A stretch of DNA of 64,000 nt from Aureobasidium sp. EXF-3400 (taxonomy: Eukaryota; Ascomycota; Dothideomycetes; Dothideales; Saccotheciaceae): the NCBI GenBank assembly GCA_024195585.1, contig SWBL01000132.1:58433-122432 (forward strand), written 5' to 3'. The notes under the pieces were generated by a model. That model made no database searches. It had not been told where the DNA came from and worked only from the letters and a program-made list of their open reading frames with translations. The translations under genes and the position numbers were made by a program. Of the stretch, positions 47,516 to 59,032 are shown piece after piece (position 1 is the stretch's first letter; each line of letters starts with the position of its first letter).

Positions 47516-48181
47516 TGTTTCGTCGCTTGCTTCCAGCGGTGTGCGATCGATGGCCGCGAAGAGATGAGAATCGGAAAGGCGAAGAATAGTGGTCGAGTAG
47601 TGGAGAGGCAGGATCGTATGCATGCGACTATTCTTTATATGGTTCCTCGCCGCCACGCCTCCTGCACGTATTCAACCACTCTTGTGCAATCGATCAAGTC
47701 GATTGGCGTTGGAACGACATTGTTAGGAAACAGAGCGCTCACATGCAGGTACAGTTTCCGCACCCGAAGATTCCCCATACTAAAGTTACGTGTAGATAGG
47801 CATCAGGGTCTGATGGTTCTGCTCTGCATGGGTCCCGCGGTGCAAATGCGACTATCTGACGAAACGAACCAGCAGCTGACAAAGGTCGGCGAAGGCAGCT
47901 GTGTCATATGGTGTGATGGTGCGCCAGAAGAATTTCATACGGCTCCATGTCCCCGAAGGTGCTCTCTGCTTTGGCAAGAGTTAAGCAGCTTCCGATGCTG
48001 TGTCCGGTAGCGATCTAGACGACCTCAAGAACCGTTGAACTTTTCAAGATTCCGCACGTCACTTTAGCTGCAGCTGACGTCACATAGCCAAACGACGGCA
48101 TCAATTTCTCGACTTCCAAGTACTTGACAGCGCGTGTTACCGAACTCTTGTGAAACCATTGTGTTATTCCTTTCGTATATC
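47516..48181. other. Divergent intergenic region
   Basis: About 670 bp between the secreted-protein gene and the phosphatase gene. A TATA-like TTTATATGG lies near 47633-47641 for the minus-strand gene. Open frames here are short or shadows. Confidence 0.45.
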
Positions 48182-49620
48182 ATGTTGTCCACGTTGTTGC
48201 TGGCTACGCCGGCTCTCGCGCTTCCTGCGCTTTTCTCGTCACAATTGGAACAACAGACGCCAATCCAAGTGCAGGACCACTCGCAGGGATACAAATTTGA
48301 CCCGTTGCTCCATCTTCCGGGCACGTCGCCATACTTTGATGCAATTGGATTCGGACTCGAGCACACGGCGCCTGTTGGGTGCAATGTCACGGCAGCGTCA
48401 TATATTGTGAGGCACGGAGCTATCTACGCTGTAAGTTCTTGGCTAAAGAAGGCGAATCAACACGATTGACAGTTGTTTTCCAGAACGATGACGAATACGA
48501 AGAATACATCAAGCCGTTCCTCGTCAAACTCGAGAAACACAGGGACGGCTGGTCAGGGCCCCTCGCATTCATGGGCGAATGGCAATCGCCCATCCTCGAA
48601 GATAGACTCGAAGAACTCACACCCTCGGGCGCACGCGATGCCGAGAAAGTCGGAAAGCATCTCGTCGGGCGATACCCAGATTTGGCCCCATACACGACCA
48701 GGATATTGGCAGACAAAAAGAGCAGAACTTTCGACACGGCTACAAACTTCACAAGAGGCTTCCCGCACCACGAGGATATCGAGGTTGTGCGTATCCTCGA
48801 AAATGACAACGGATCCATGGAGTCGCTTGTCCCGCACAAGATTTGCGACAAGTTCACCAAGGAGCCTGGTACCAAAGAGCAACACAAATTCATCAAAATG
48901 TACGGGTCGAGAGTATCTGTCCGTCTTGCTCCTTTTGCACCCTTCAAGCTCAGTCCCAAGGATGTTGTAGGCATGCAATCCATCTGCGGCTACGAAAGCG
49001 CCATCCTTGGAAAGCGTTCCCTCATGTGCGCTGTTTTCACCGACGCTGAATGGATGGCCTACGAATACCACTGGGACCTCAAGTACGCCTACATGGTCGG
49101 GCCCTTGAACCCTTTATCCCCCTACCTCGGCTTTCCTTGGCTGCAATCCCAATCAGAGCTCTTCGCCCACATCGACAAGTATGACACGCCTAGCCGTGGC
49201 TGGCCTGATAAGCAGCGCTTCTTCCTCTCCTTCACCCACCGCGAAGTTCCTCCTTTTATCGCTACCGCACTAGGTCTCTTCAACTCGTCATCCGACGCCG
49301 GTGAGCAGTTCCCCACCGACCACATCAACTGGAGCCGCGCCTGGCGCATGTCCGATCTCATCCCCTTCCTCGGCCACGTCGGCATGGAGAAGATGACGTG
49401 TGGCCGCGGGGGCGCTGTCGATGCTGACGGCAACACTGGGGCTGGAGAGTACGTGAGATTCATCGCGAACACGGCGCCTAGACCCATTCCGCAGTGTCAG
49501 AGTGGACCTGGTGCGAGTTGTCCATTTGACGAATTTAGAGATATCATCGGCAAGGGAGCAAAGAAGCATAAGGATTTCCATAAGGTGTGCGATAAGAAGG
49601 GAAAGATGCATCATGACTAG
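48182..49620 (+). CDS. Secreted histidine acid phosphatase (branch 2)
   Basis: Product of 461 aa from exons 48182-48430 and 48484-49620 (53-nt intron); the frame closes. A signal peptide (MLSTLLLATPALA) precedes YIVRHGAIYA across the intron. The RHG core carrying the nucleophilic His is kept, but the usual RHGxRxP is not complete. LADKKSRTFDTATNFTRGF is typical of fungal phytase/acid phosphatase members. The C-terminal catalytic region reads FTHREVPPFIATALGLFN in place of the common HD motif. The family releases phosphate from phosphomonoesters or phytate outside the cell. The variant motifs suggest a less studied subgroup. Confidence 0.85.
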
Positions 49621-50854
49621 ACAAGGCAAGTCAGATATCAGAACTTCATCTACATGTGTATAGATGTCAAGCAGCGGATTGCACTTGCGCTCCACGGAAT
49701 ACTATGGCCTCCACCACCTGCTTGACACTGCGTCGACTTGCCGTCGTGGCTACGAGTTCAGCTCATAATCGCAAGGTCTACGGACGCCCAGTCGCACTTC
49801 CCGAGGTATCATCATAGTCCCTGGCTAGCTAGGGACAAATGCATAGAGCCCACTGTTGCCCAGCTCAATCACTCCAATTGCGAAAGACCACGCCTGCACA
49901 GATTTCGGAGCTGAGAGGTTTCCGACATCCGTAAGGAGACTCTTGATGCAAACCTCAGAGGCTGTCGCCGCGTACACAACGTCGTTGGGGTCTGCAGGTT
50001 TGACAGAAGCAGATCTTTCTCTACCTCCATGCCTTTCTCTCTAAGCCAGCCTCAAGCCCTTCTCAAAAAGTCCTCCTAGGATCTTCCACTCGACACAAAT
50101 TATGCGTCCCATGTCCCTTGCTAGCACTCTTTCCATTGATTCGTTGGTTATGGCTTTGCCATAGCCATAGCAGATCGACCTTGAGTACGTCAACTCGCTC
50201 CCCGATCCGATCGTCAGTGCCGCTGCAGTCGGGGCAGTACCTACGACTGTTGACTTAGACTAGTCTTCGGCCGTCGCCACCGTTAGCCAGGTCGTGGCAG
50301 CCTGTGGTGTCGTCGCTCCGAGCTCTTCAGATTCTGTTGCCCAGAAGCGCGATGTGCAGATGACGACTGTCACACCTCCCACTCTTGGTCATGCGACAGG
50401 GATTCCCGTTAACGCTTTCATGTCATCTATGCCACCTACGCAAGTAGATGCCAAGCGCTAAACAAAACAAGTCGCACTCAATGCGCGTCTCCATATAACT
50501 CGACGGCCACACCTTAGCCATCTGACGACCAACTGATACTGTTTAAGATGTTGCATCTATGCGATACTACTCCAGATTCTATGGGAGTTTATCAAAAAGT
50601 CAACACAGTACTCACTGCACAGTTTCCAAACTATCTAAGTAATATGCGATTATATCTTTACAAGTAGTATTTAGTTAACTTAGCTAAGGCCTACTTATAA
50701 AATTTGCATGCTGCCTCTGCTTACACATCTTTAGAGAGGTTGTATAGAGGATAACCTTTTGCATATGTGGACGATTCTCTAGGCCATGTTGTAGTGCTCT
50801 AGATTAATGGTCCCCCTCTTTCTTAAGTCTCTTGTATGATTGTCGTCTATATCT
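49621..50854. other. Intergenic; AT-rich part and a gene relic
   Basis: About 1.23 kb. It includes the relic at 50102-50461 and an AT-rich tract at about 50560-50740. Otherwise nothing supported. Confidence 0.45.
50102..50461 (+). pseudogene. Relic of a small Ala/Val/Ser-rich protein gene with KR sites
   Basis: One continuous 120-codon frame from ATG to TAA is interrupted only by three TAG codons (codons 21, 23 and 54). The reading is coding-like: LEYVNSLPDPIVSAAAVGAV, then VATVSQVVAACGVVAPSSSD, and it contains AQKR and ends DAKR. All breaks being TAG fits CAG-to-TAG mutation. Dibasic ends suggest a Kex2-processed secreted precursor, but no clear signal peptide remains. Could be chance. Confidence 0.35.
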
Positions 50855-52653
50855 CTACACACGACACAGTCTTCCATCGACAGCGGGCCGCCAATAGTCA
50901 TCACTTCCGACGGCTGTATTGACCCAGAACAATCGTTGCGGATCATACTTGTTCTTGATGCTAAGCAATCTCTGGTAGTTGGCGCCAAAGTAGTCGGGCT
51001 TCCAATTGGGGTTGTCATACGTGGCCTCGCTCATGTAGGTGCCACCGCCAGGCGTCACCGTCCTGAGCAAGTCCTGCCAGGCGTTCAATTGTCTCTGGCC
51101 GTTCTGCATTGCAGCCCAGGTCGCGTCTTGCGCCAGGGGTATCCCGATCGTCATGGTGAAGAGGGAGTCGCGCCAGGCGGGCAGGACGGAGTTTGCAGTG
51201 GCGGTGTTGCCGACGCGTTGGTGCGTCACATTGGCTGCGATGCCGCTGATCTTTGAACCTCCTACATTGGTGCTGTTGATGTTGATGTTGCGGAACGCGT
51301 CAATCAGGGCTGGAAGGTCGTTTTGGATCACGGAGCGTGAGATGAGTCGGCCACCGATTGAGTTATTGGTGTCGTAACTCTGGGTCGCATAGGCTGCATA
51401 GTGCGCGGGAAAGTTGGCGTGCACCGAGACCGAGTTTGTCGTGAGACTAAGGTTTAGATCCTTGACTTGCTGCACGAACGGAGCCAGTGCGGCGGTCATG
51501 GCTTGTTCGTCTGCGTCGGGGTAGGTTGCATATTCGATCTCGAAGCCGAGCGCTGTTAGACCCCAAAGCGTGGTGAAGCCTTGCAGTTTGTCGAGTACGA
51601 GAAGGTGCTTCAGCCAAGCACTGACGGCTTTCCAATAGGCACTGTCGTTGGTATTGGCGAATGAGAGCGATGCTCCAGCGATTGGGCCGTCTTTGTATAC
51701 CTTCACGGTCATGGACAATACAACAGCCAGGTTACCGGGACCTCCGCCGCTCAATGCCCAATACAGATCGGAATTTTGGGTTGGCGATGCAACAATGTGT
51801 TTCCCAGCAGCGGTGACGAGCTCCCATTCGAGGACCTGGTCAGAGCCTAGCCCGTACTTCGCACCAAGCGGGCCGTGACCACCTCCTTGGGCATATCCTC
51901 CAGTCGCACCGACGGTCGGACACGATCCACCGACTGCTCGGTAGCCCTTGGCACCAGCAGCGGCGTACAATTCCGCATTCGTGATTCCAGCACCAACACG
52001 GAATGCCGGGCCAGTGTACTGCGAGGACTCGTAGTTGAAAAATGTCATCTGCTTCATGTTGTGCGTCCACAAAGCTAGAGATCCCTTACCAGCGGATCGA
52101 CCGAGGAAGTCATGGCCGGTGTTTTTGATGGTCAGTCGAATGTTGTTGTTCTGCGCAAATGCCACGCCTGCAATCGCATCGTCGGCGCAGCTCATGTTGA
52201 TGGCGTACGAAGCAAGATTAGCGAGAGTGCAGGAACCATTTGGACCAAGGAAGGGGCTGCATGAATCGTTCATCCAATAAGGCGACATGACATTTACCGG
52301 ATCACGCAAACTGTAACGCTGTCAGCACTCCACCTACATCTCTGCAACACCGCAGGAATCACTGACAAAGGGTCCAGAGCTGTCCAATCGTTTTGGATGG
52401 CGGTGCATGTGCTGATGTCCAAGTTTGGTGTATAGCATGGCTGGGCGAGAGGGGCACCGCGAATCAGCCTGCCACCGACGGTCTGGTTCAACTTGTCCCA
52501 AACCTTCTGATTTGGCCAAGCCGCATCTCCAGGAAGAACACGACATGATGGCGACGATCGTTCGCCAATGACTGGCGAAGCTTGAGTCGCTTGAAGCGTG
52601 GCCAAGACCAAGCAGACAGCACTTATGCAGATTTTGAAAGCAGATCTCAACAT
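50855..52653 (-). CDS. Secreted FAD-linked oxidase, BBE type (bicovalent)
   Basis: Product of 580 aa from exons 52653-52367 and 52310-50855 (56-nt intron); the frame closes. A signal peptide (MLRSAFKICISAVCLVLATLQ) is followed by the FAD-binding PCMH domain. IKNTGHDFLGRS supplies the His, and GGSCPTVGATGGYAQGGGHG the Cys, for bicovalent FAD as in berberine-bridge and glucooligosaccharide oxidases. The C-terminal BBE segment reads NPNWKPDYFGANYQRLLSIKNKYDPQRLFWV. In fungal clusters such enzymes oxidise or cyclise pathway intermediates, sometimes outside the cell. It is transcribed divergently from a P450. Confidence 0.9.
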
Positions 52654-53412
52654 TTTGGATGGTAAGTAGCAATTTAAATCAAAGATAAGCGAAGGACGAT
52701 GTGATACACATCTCTACAGCTTGGGAACACTGATGGCTATTTATCATGGAAACGACTTTCAAGCTTCCCGTCCATCGAGCCGCTCCAACACCATCCTCAC
52801 CATCCTTTGCAATTCTCGAGCTGAAGGATCTCTCGCACAGACAAGTGATGGTGTTGGAAGGCTGACTGAACGCATCCTGCAATATCTTCACGACAAAGAT
52901 CTGGTTTACAGCCTTACTGATCTAGACAAGTGCGGCTGCACCTAGAAGCTGGAATTTTAGCGAGGTACCCGCTACAGGGACCTGCAGACGCCAAAAGGAT
53001 CTCGGTCTCAACGTGTTTTCACGCGTCGCTCACGCCATTAGCTCTGATCTGCTCGTGCGAATTGCCGTGTGAGCCGCCGACTTATCCTTCCATCATGGTA
53101 CTGGAGATTGGTACATGCGGAGTGATCCCGATCGTGCTTATGCTTACTGATAAGATCAGATGGTGGACAACCATGATTACCCGTCGGAGTAATTGCTCCG
53201 AAAACTTCGAAGTAAGCAAACATTTTGCGGAATTCGAAAACGACGTTTCGTCATCGCAAGTAAGCGTTCATACAAGCATGACAATGTCAAAGGATTGCCA
53301 GAGAGATGTTGACAGGAAACGAGAGCTATATGGGTAGCGTTGAGATTGGATATGGTAGAGACTTGAGCTAAACGTTTCCAACTACTTGGCCTAATTGAGA
53401 AGCAATCTAAGA
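52654..53412. promoter_or_regulatory. Divergent promoter, BBE oxidase / P450
   Basis: 760 bp between the ATGs of two likely cluster genes. It contains a tox-box-like site at 52828-52837. The open frame 52930-53337 looks like chance. Confidence 0.55.
52828..52837 (+). promoter_or_regulatory. Tox-box-like site (TOXE-type regulator)
   Basis: ATCTCTCGCA fits the ATCTCNCGNA consensus reported for the bZIP-ankyrin regulator TOXE of the HC-toxin cluster. It lies 175 bp upstream of the BBE oxidase ATG, and a TOXE-like gene is at 60131-61286. With eight fixed bases, about two chance hits are expected in a 64-kb window counting both strands, so this is suggestive only. Confidence 0.4.
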
Positions 53413-55403
53413 ATGTCAAACACAGTATTGTCTCCCGCACCCATCTTCTGGCTTAATTGGAGTAATGGCGATCAGTCGCCGCTCGACAGGGGACTCCAAG
53501 TTCTCATCATCCTAACTATTGGCTTGGTCACCTATGGTCTGTCTCTTGCGACATATAGGCGTGAGTCTGTTCCAGCAGATCTTGAATACAGAACGCTTAC
53601 TTGTTCCGAGTATATTTCCATCCTCTTGCGAACATCCCTGGGCCCAAACTTGCAGGTATTTGGGTACTACCCCTTCGGCATGGCTAGTACAACTTACCAG
53701 TTGCAGCATGTACTTACTGGCCTGAGATTTACTTTGATGTGCTTCTTGGAGGTCAATTCTTCCGAGCTATTGATGCCATGCACGCAAGATATGGTATGTC
53801 TTTGACCACGAAAGTAGTGACAAAAATTCTCTGACCTGGTAAGGCCCGATTGTGCGAATCAACCCAGATGAAGTACATTTCGATGATCCAGATGTCATCG
53901 ACACCATCTTCCCCGGCACCTCGAGAAGAACAGACAAACCGGCGGTAGTAGCAAAAAGAACCGGAAGTGAGTCTCACACAGTTCAAGATAACGTACCGGC
54001 CTAGCTGACTCGCTCTTGACTGGCAGCTGCCGAGTCCATGGTAGCCACCATAAGCCACGACTTGCACCGCCGACGTCGCAATGCTGTCAACGGCTTCTTC
54101 TCTACAGCCAGCGTCCGTCGGATCGAACCCATCACGAAAGACCATATGACCAAAATGTTCCTTCGTATGGAAGAGACAGCTGGCGAAGTGATCCAACTGC
54201 ATCACTTGTTCAAAGCTTGTACGAGCGACGTCATCACCATGTATGCGTTTGGGGATTCGTTTCGCTTCTTGGATCAGCCCGACCTCGGAAGACCGTACTT
54301 TGAGGCTACGGAACTCTTCTTCAGCCTTACGCATGTGTTTGGCCATTTCACGTGGGTCGCTGACCTGATCCAGTCATTGCCGATCAGTCTTGTTGCCATA
54401 TTAGCACCTTCTTTGAGGGAGCTGTGGTCGAAGCAATCGGTGAGTCATGGTACAACACCTTGAGAGGAAGACACTTGAGCTCATGTTCATCAATAAATAG
54501 TGGTGGGTCGACAAGGTCAACGAAATCAGAAATTCTCCCAATCCCGAGAGAATCAAGAGTACCATCTTCGAAGGCATCTTGAACAGTTCTTTGCCAGGGG
54601 AAGACAAGACCAACACAAGATTGGCTGCAGAGGCTCAGTTGGTGGTATTTGCTGGCGAAGGCACCACAGGTAGGATTCATGACATGCGCGAGACATATAT
54701 CAAGCTAAGGCTGATGATCATGACAGCATATACTCTCATGGCTGCCGTCTACGAACTCCTCGCCAACCCTACCGAGCTACGCAAATTGAGAGAGGAATTG
54801 ATCCAAGCCATCCCCGATGCAGACGAGATCCCATCTTTCTCACAGATAGACAGTCTACCTTACTTCAATGCCGTGATCCAAGAAGTCATTCGCATTCATC
54901 CTGGAGTCATGAACCGACAGCCCCGCATATCGCCCGATCTCCCAATTGCCTACCACGACAAAGCTACTGGTCGAGATTACCTCCTGCCGCCTGGTACGCT
55001 GACCACAATGTCACCGCTCACAACTCACATGGACCCAAACGTCTTTGTGGACCCCTATGAATTTCGCCCGCAGAGGTGGATTGATGACCCAAAGATCAGT
55101 AGAGCATTTCTGGGATTCTCTCGCGGAGCCAGGAGTTGTCTTGGGTAAGCTTTCATGTATGCATGCTGAAACTGCCACTTGATTCTGACCTGTTTTCCTC
55201 ATAGCATGAATCTTGCTCGCAAGGAGATGGCTATAGTATTGGGGACCTTGTTCCGCAGGTATGATCTGTATCGCGGACAGGAGGGACGTACGCTAGAGCT
55301 TGTTGATACGAAGAGGGCAAGGGATATCGATCCGAACAGCGACAAGATCATCCCAGTTCCGGCGAAGGGCAGTCTGGGCTTGCGTGTGAGAGTGAGACTT
55401 TGA
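53413..55403 (+). CDS. Cytochrome P450, trichodiene-oxygenase-like
   Basis: Product of 533 aa from eight exons: 53413-53560, 53611-53655, 53707-53793, 53844-53966, 54027-54439, 54501-54669, 54727-55144, 55205-55403; the frame closes. It has an N-terminal membrane anchor ([19 protein letters not shown]), the hinge [15 protein letters not shown], the I-helix [13 protein letters not shown] with Glu in place of the usual Asp, the K-helix EVIRIH and the heme loop [14 protein letters not shown]. Style and gene structure resemble the fungal trichodiene oxygenase/TRI4-like group used in secondary metabolism. ER membrane enzyme; substrate unknown. It sits head-to-head with a BBE oxidase and upstream of an MFS exporter on the same strand. 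Confidence 0.9.
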
Positions 55404-55851
55404 AAGGACGGTAGATGATATTGAGCATAGCAACAAAGACAGCCAACAGTAATTACCGACTGATAAAATGCCTAGCCCACGGTTCACAGAGGGCCTAATG
55501 ATGATGGGGCGTCTATTGCAAATTGCAATTGCGAGGCATTGGTTTCTCTGACCTAAGTCTCGGACAAAATAAGAGATGTCGGTCATGAATCCCTCGAATG
55601 ATGTGGTTTCCACAACAAAGAATGCAAAGCCATGCGACTCAGGAGTCTGGGGTCTTTGTCATGCAGTGTCCCGAAGCTGTTGCTTACGCCCGGCGGAGGA
55701 ATGTGTGTCCGGCAGAGTAATCGCAAATTGTGACCATTCTGGTTTGTCATTCTCATCGAACACGAAGCTTGCTTTCTAGACCCGCAACCGTGAACGTATC
55801 TGTGAGTCGCAAATCCACGCTTGCTGGTCCTGAATTTTGATTTTGGTTCTG
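55404..55851. other. Intergenic, P450 to MFS exporter
   Basis: About 450 bp containing the exporter promoter. No tox-box match and no other feature seen. Confidence 0.45.
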
Positions 55852-57679
55852 ATGGAAATGTCGCACACCACCAACTCTACCAACTCAAAAGCGGAACTTG
55901 CTGCTGAAGCGCTCAGTCCAAACCAAGATGGCGGAGAAAGATATAACGGAGATCTGCTTACGGTTGGGGAAAAAGACGCAAACGACTATCCGAAGGGAGC
56001 AACGCTGACTTTCATCGTCCTGGCACTCGTCTTGAGTGTTTTTCTCTCAGCTCTCGATATCGTAAGCGATTTCTCGTTCCGCAGGTAAAGGCAAGTTGCT
56101 GACTCCAGACGGTGACAGACAATCGTTGCTACTGCAATCCCAAAAATCACTGATCAGTTTCACGAACTGGACAAACAAGCATGGTACGGTTCAGCATTCT
56201 TCCTGACCTCAGGAAGCTTCCAGGCATCCTGGGGTAAGGCGTACAAGTATCTGCCCCTCAAATGGACTTTTCTCTCTGCAATCATGATCTTCGAGATCGG
56301 AAGTTTGTTGTGTGGCATAGCGCCAAACTCGGATGTTCTGATCATCGGCCGTGCTGTTGCGGGTGTGGGTTGCGCTGGAATGGGTACTGGAGGCTACACA
56401 ATAATTGCTTTCCTAGTCGAACCAGCAAAGCGTCCTACATATACTGGAGTCATGGGGTTCTCGTACTGCATTGCTTCTGTGATTGGACCGCTAGTGGGTG
56501 GCGCAATCACGTCAAATACGACTTGGAGGTGGTGTTTCTATATCAACCTGCCGGTTGGCGCGGTGAGTATCATTGGCAGCTTGACTCAATATCCAGGAGC
56601 TGACGTTCCAGGTGACTGTGCTCATTATCCTACTCTTCTTCCGCACTCCCCCTGGAGCAAAGCCCATCGCTGCTTCCTGGAGGGAAAAGTTCTTCCAAGC
56701 AGATCTCGTTGGCGTAGCCCTGATCATGGGCGCATTGGTGACTTATAGTCTCGCAATGCAATACGGAGGACAGCTCAAACCCTGGAACAGCAGTGTCGTA
56801 ATCGGCCTCTTGGTCGGGTTCGTGCTGATCCTGGCACTATTTGTTGCTTGGGAGTGGTACTCTGGAGAGCGAGCTATCATCGTCCCACGGCTGCTTATGC
56901 AGCGTCACGTCGGCATCGGCAGCATCTTTGCCTTCTTTTTCGCAGGCTCATACTACCTCGTCATATACTACTTGCCGATCTATTTCCAGATTATCGATGG
57001 GGCAACGCCGATTATGTCAGGCGTGGACACTTTGCCTTTGATTCTTGCTGCAACTTTGGCCGTGGTGTCTGCTGGGTTGTTCTTAACAAAGACTGGTCTG
57101 GCAGCTCCTCTCCAACTGTGTAGCGCCGCCGTCGGAGTTCTGGGTTGTGGATTGATCTATACTCTTGACATCGATACGAGCACTGGTAAATGGATCGGAT
57201 ACCAGATTCTCGGTGCTCTGGGTTGGGGTGCAGGATTCCAGATACCAATCATGATCTGTCAGGCCAGAGCGGCGCCGGAGGACATACCTTCCGTGACAGC
57301 CATCATTCTCTGTGTGTGCATACAATGCTTCTGGTCATAAAGGGCAAAGCTAACGGAAGAAACAGTTTTCTTGAATGTTGGCGGTGGCCTCCTCATCAAT
57401 GCATCCGGTTCGGCATTCGTGAACCGCACTCTTGCAGTCTTGCCGACGACGGCACCAGACATCGATCCTTCGATGGTAATAACCACCGGAGCCACGCAAC
57501 TCCACACCGTCTTCACCAAGGATCAACTGCCAGGCATCATACAAGCGTACATGGCAGGCATCAAAGTGACCTTTGCCATCGCACTGGCAGCCACTTGCAC
57601 ATCTTTCATTGTGAGTCTTCTTGGCGACTGGAAGAGGCTAGATCCAGAATCAGTAAAGGAAGCGGGAGGTGTGGCTTAA
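55852..57679 (+). CDS. MFS drug:H+ antiporter (DHA type, likely 14 TM)
   Basis: Product of 555 aa from exons 55852-56061, 56119-56562, 56612-57311, 57366-57679; the frame closes. [13 protein letters not shown] across the first intron, [35 protein letters not shown] and [17 protein letters not shown] are standard motifs of fungal toxin/drug efflux pumps. [13 protein letters not shown] precedes an intron at the usual place. It probably exports the product of the surrounding cluster and protects the producer; that role is inferred from position. A second in-frame ATG two codons later is an equally good start. Confidence 0.92.
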
Positions 57680-58135
57680 GACAGATGAAAAGTGGAGGAT
57701 TTGTCTCGAAGGTATGCGAGGTTGGTTGGCAGATAAGATTGCTGGAGTTATATGCTGATTATCTCTCGTGAGAGGGAGGTTGGTTCGAGCCAGGTGTAGA
57801 GTAGACTCATTCTTGCGCATCTTTTCGAAACCCCGAGAGCCTAGGCCAACTTTAGCGGCTGTACCTGGATTGCTCACGCTGAGTGTAGATAGTCTTGCTT
57901 CCTGCCTGTACAATTCGCTCGTAGGAGGGAGTACCAAGACACGTAACCCCGATTACATGATATACCTTGGAACTTACTTGACAATGACATGGCGAATAAC
58001 AGACACATCTCATCAACCTGTAAACTGAGCATTGCGCAATCAGATTGACTGATTTCTGGAATACTGACATTGCGTACACAAAACACGTTCTCAAGACCAT
58101 GACTCCCATGCCGGCTCTCGCACAATATGTCTCCA
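57680..58135. other. Convergent intergenic region
   Basis: About 460 bp between convergent stops of the exporter and SDR genes; holds both 3' ends. No promoter or repeat seen. Confidence 0.45.
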
Positions 58136-59032
58136 CTACTTCTCTCCCGAGTGTACTTCCTTCAATCCTCTACCGTCATTGACCACATGCTCGAAGAGGC
58201 CAGAGGGCAACAACCAACCTAGATAGCGCACGAGAGTGGCAGTGCCTCCACGCCACACAAGCCCTGCACGCCCAGCGACAATGTCGCCGACGAGATTCTT
58301 AGCCGTGACGTCGACCTCTTGACTGCCAGGCTTCTTCAGTCCCTTCCTCTGGTCGTTGATGGTCTCTCTGACGCTCTGGTAGTAGGAACCTGCAGGCAAC
58401 ACCAACTCGCCTGCCTTGTCGTGGATTGGCGTGTGGACGGCACCCACCATGGCAGTAATGACACGCACGCCCAAAGGCTCCATCTCGACTCTCAGCGTCT
58501 CCGAGATCTGCTTGGCGGCAACCTTGGAGCTGCTGTATACTCCTGCGGCAAGCATTAGCATCGACGCACGGAGAAGGAGCAGATACATTTGCTTACCACT
58601 CCAGGCAAGCGGCATTGTTGCTGCAATAGAGCTGATGTTGCAGACAGTTCCTTTGGCCTTGATGAGTAGCGGCGCAAAGGCTTGTGTGGTGGCCAGAATG
58701 CTCCAGACATTGACGTCGTACAGCCTCTTGGCTTCCTCAATCGAGGCGTCGAGCAAAGGGATGACGAAGTCGGCTCCAGCATTGTTGACAAGGACGTCAA
58801 GAGTGCCACCGGTGCGCTTCTGAACTTCGAGTACGCACTGCTCGATGGAATCGTGAGATGTCACCTCGAGCTGCAAGATTTCGACATTGGCCAGCTGCGC
58901 CAGTGTTCCGGCTTTGGAGGTGTTGCGGAGGGTTGCGAAAACGTGGTATCCTTGGTCGCTGAAAGCCTTGGTCATGGCGGCGCCAATGCCGCCAGCGCTG
59001 CAGCCTGTTACGAGAACTGTCTTTCTTGCCAT
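58136..59032 (-). CDS. Short-chain dehydrogenase/reductase, AYR1-like
   Basis: Product of 280 aa from exons 59032-58597 and 58543-58136 less the 54-nt intron 58543-58596 (exon 2 is 58542-58136). The intron is a multiple of three and open, so an unspliced reading would give 298 aa with an insert between WSG and VYSSSK; splicing restores the normal family spacing. Motifs are TGCSAGGIG (cofactor), NNAG and Y-S-S-S-K (catalytic). The nearest style is the classical SDRs related to yeast 1-acyl-DHAP reductase. Within this neighbourhood a keto-reduction step in a biosynthetic pathway is likely. The C-terminus has a hydrophobic patch (YLGWLLPSGLF). Confidence 0.88.
   Translation of the reverse strand: MARKTVLVTGCSAGGIGAAMTKAFSDQGYHVFATLRNTSKAGTLAQLANVEILQLEVTSHDSIEQCVLEVQKRTGGTLDVLVNNAGADFVIPLLDASIEEAKRLYDVNVWSILATTQAFAPLLIKAKGTVCNISSIAATMPLAWSGKQMYLLLLRASMLMLAAGVYSSSKVAAKQISETLRVEMEPLGVRVITAMVGAVHTPIHDKAGELVLPAGSYYQSVRETINDQRKGLKKPGSQEVDVTAKNLVGDIVAGRAGLVWRGGTATLVRYLGWLLPSGLFEHVVNDGRGLKEVHSGEK

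Noticed and set aside
52930..53337. 135-codon frame in the BBE/P450 promoter
   Set aside because: No ORF-start context or motif; sits inside a divergent promoter.
57760..57772. Second tox-box-like site (ATCTCTCGTG)
   Set aside because: The last fixed base is G instead of A and it lies in a convergent 3' region.
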